Positions 14,249 to 15,142 of a stretch of DNA of 15,142 nucleotides are shown piece after piece. The translations under genes were made by a program, and so were the position numbers. The stretch's first letter is position 1. The number at the start of each line of letters is the position of its first letter. The notes beneath the pieces were generated by a model that worked only from the letters and a program-made list of their open reading frames with translations, was not told the origin of the DNA and searched no databases. The DNA is from Colwellia sp. (lineage in GTDB: Bacteria > Pseudomonadota > Gammaproteobacteria > Enterobacterales > Alteromonadaceae), in assembly GCA_003521815.1 (NCBI GenBank), contig DPHE01000099.1, positions 27,687 to 42,828 of the forward strand, given 5' to 3'.

Positions 14249-15142
14249 ATGAATACTCCCATCCCTATTACGCAAGATTTCCGTTTTCATTCTGGAATTG
14301 AAGCAATACCTGACGCAGCGATAATTTTATCTCCTGACTTAGTCATTATGTCAGGAAACAAAAAAGCTCAGCGGTTACTTGGTGTACGTTTCCCTGATGA
14401 TGTTGGTAAACATATTGAGCAGTTACTTATTGATCCTGAGTTTTCAGATTACCTTCAAAAAGGTAAGTTTGAGACACCTTGTACAATTACATCACCTATT
14501 AATGATGAATTGCAGTTAGAAATATCGGTGATGTCATTTGGTGGTGAGCGAGTGTTACTTATGTCTCGTGCTATTGCTAAATACCATCGATTGAAAAAAA
14601 TGCGTCGAGAATTTGTTGCTAATGTTTCTCATGAATTAAAAACTCCGTTAACGGTAGTGCGCGGTTACGTGGAAATGATCCAAGAAACCGAACATGCTTT
14701 AGACCCACACTGGCATAAAGTTTTCAATACGATTGAAGGCCAAGTGTCTCGTATGGAGCGCTTAGTTGAGCAACTGTTAAGTTTATCAAAAGTTGAAAAT
14801 AATCGTGATGACGAAGACATGAAACCAGTTGATATGCCGGTGTTAGTTGAAAATCTTGTTGAAGATGCTAGGTGGCTTAATCAAACTCAAACAACATGAA
14901 CTTCGTACTCATATTACCCAAGGAATCGGTGTTTTTGGTATTGAAACAGAATTAAAGAGTGCTTGTGCTAACTTAATCTCTAATGCCATTGCTTACACTT
15001 CAAGCAATGGCATTATCGACGTAAGTTGGCGTCGCAATGGCGATAAGGTCATTTTTAGCGTGAAGGACAATGGCGATGGCATTAAGTCTGATCAACTAAA
15101 TAGACTGACGGAGCGTTTTTATCGTATAGACAAATCGCGCTC
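14249..15142 (+). pseudogene. phoR: phosphate sensor kinase PhoR, N-terminally shortened and frameshifted, partial
   Basis: Homologue of PhoR, the membrane histidine kinase that phosphorylates PhoB. Frame 1 (14249-14899, 216 residues) has the PAS region (FRFHSGIEAIPDAAIIL, RFPDDVGKHIEQLL) and the HisKA domain with phospho-acceptor His128 in NVSHELKTPLTVV. It stops at TGA 14897-14899. The +1 frame continues the homology at once: KQHELRTHITQGIGVFG, the N-box NLISNAIAYTSS, the G-box KDNGDGI and LTERFYRIDKSRS, up to the window end. Removing one A from the run at 14883-14885 would restore WLNQLKQHEL. The product also begins at what is about residue 97 of E. coli PhoR: the two membrane helices are missing, and the in-frame upstream sequence to the stop at 14189 encodes no hydrophobic segment. 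As read, neither a membrane anchor nor a kinase ATPase is joined to His128. Confidence 0.8.

Noticed and set aside
14890..14900. Programmed +1 frameshifting in phoR
   Set aside because: No known slippery motif or stimulatory structure was seen at the junction, and the same gene also lacks its N-terminus, so mutation or sequence error is more likely.

Overview
The window is AT-rich chromosomal DNA (about 40% GC by eye) from a gammaproteobacterium. The gene order trmJ-cysE-iscR-iscSUA-hscBA-fdx, together with the style of the encoded proteins, points to the Alteromonadales and most likely a Colwellia/Thalassotalea-like marine bacterium. The placement is inferred from protein resemblance only; there is no rRNA gene to confirm it. 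No tRNA, rRNA, CRISPR array, IS element or prophage gene was seen.

Left part (1-7743): trmJ (tRNA 2'-O-methyltransferase) and cysE (serine acetyltransferase, first step of cysteine synthesis) lead into a full ISC iron-sulfur assembly operon: iscR (Fe-S sensing repressor), iscS (cysteine desulfurase), iscU (scaffold), iscA (A-type carrier), hscB and hscA (co-chaperone and Hsp70) and fdx (ferredoxin). The logic runs from O-acetylserine to cysteine, then sulfur transfer, then cluster assembly and release. Two close matches to the type 1 IscR operator lie between cysE and iscR. One is embedded in a long hairpin just behind cysE. The operon ends at a hairpin plus T-run after fdx, and no iscX was found.

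Middle (7747-12733): a long RluA-family pseudouridine synthase with a large extra N-terminal region, a minus-strand YeeN-type YebC/PmpR gene with its own terminator, a DUF2235 alpha/beta-hydrolase with an intact catalytic triad, and hemF (aerobic coproporphyrinogen III oxidase) behind an extended -10 promoter.

Right part (12734-15142): a zone of gene decay. A minus-strand cytochrome b561 fragment without its first membrane helix abuts a plus-strand C-terminal LysR regulator fragment, best explained by one deletion that removed both 5' halves of a divergent pair. phoB is intact behind a good Pho box. The following phoR lacks the usual N-terminal membrane segment and carries a +1 frameshift before its ATPase domain, which runs off the window end. 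The phosphate response regulator is therefore present while its sensor kinase looks broken.

No wholly new multi-gene system was found. The most noteworthy signals are the operator-in-hairpin ahead of iscR, the double-truncation scar, the damaged phoR, and a possible leader peptide ahead of the long pseudouridine synthase.
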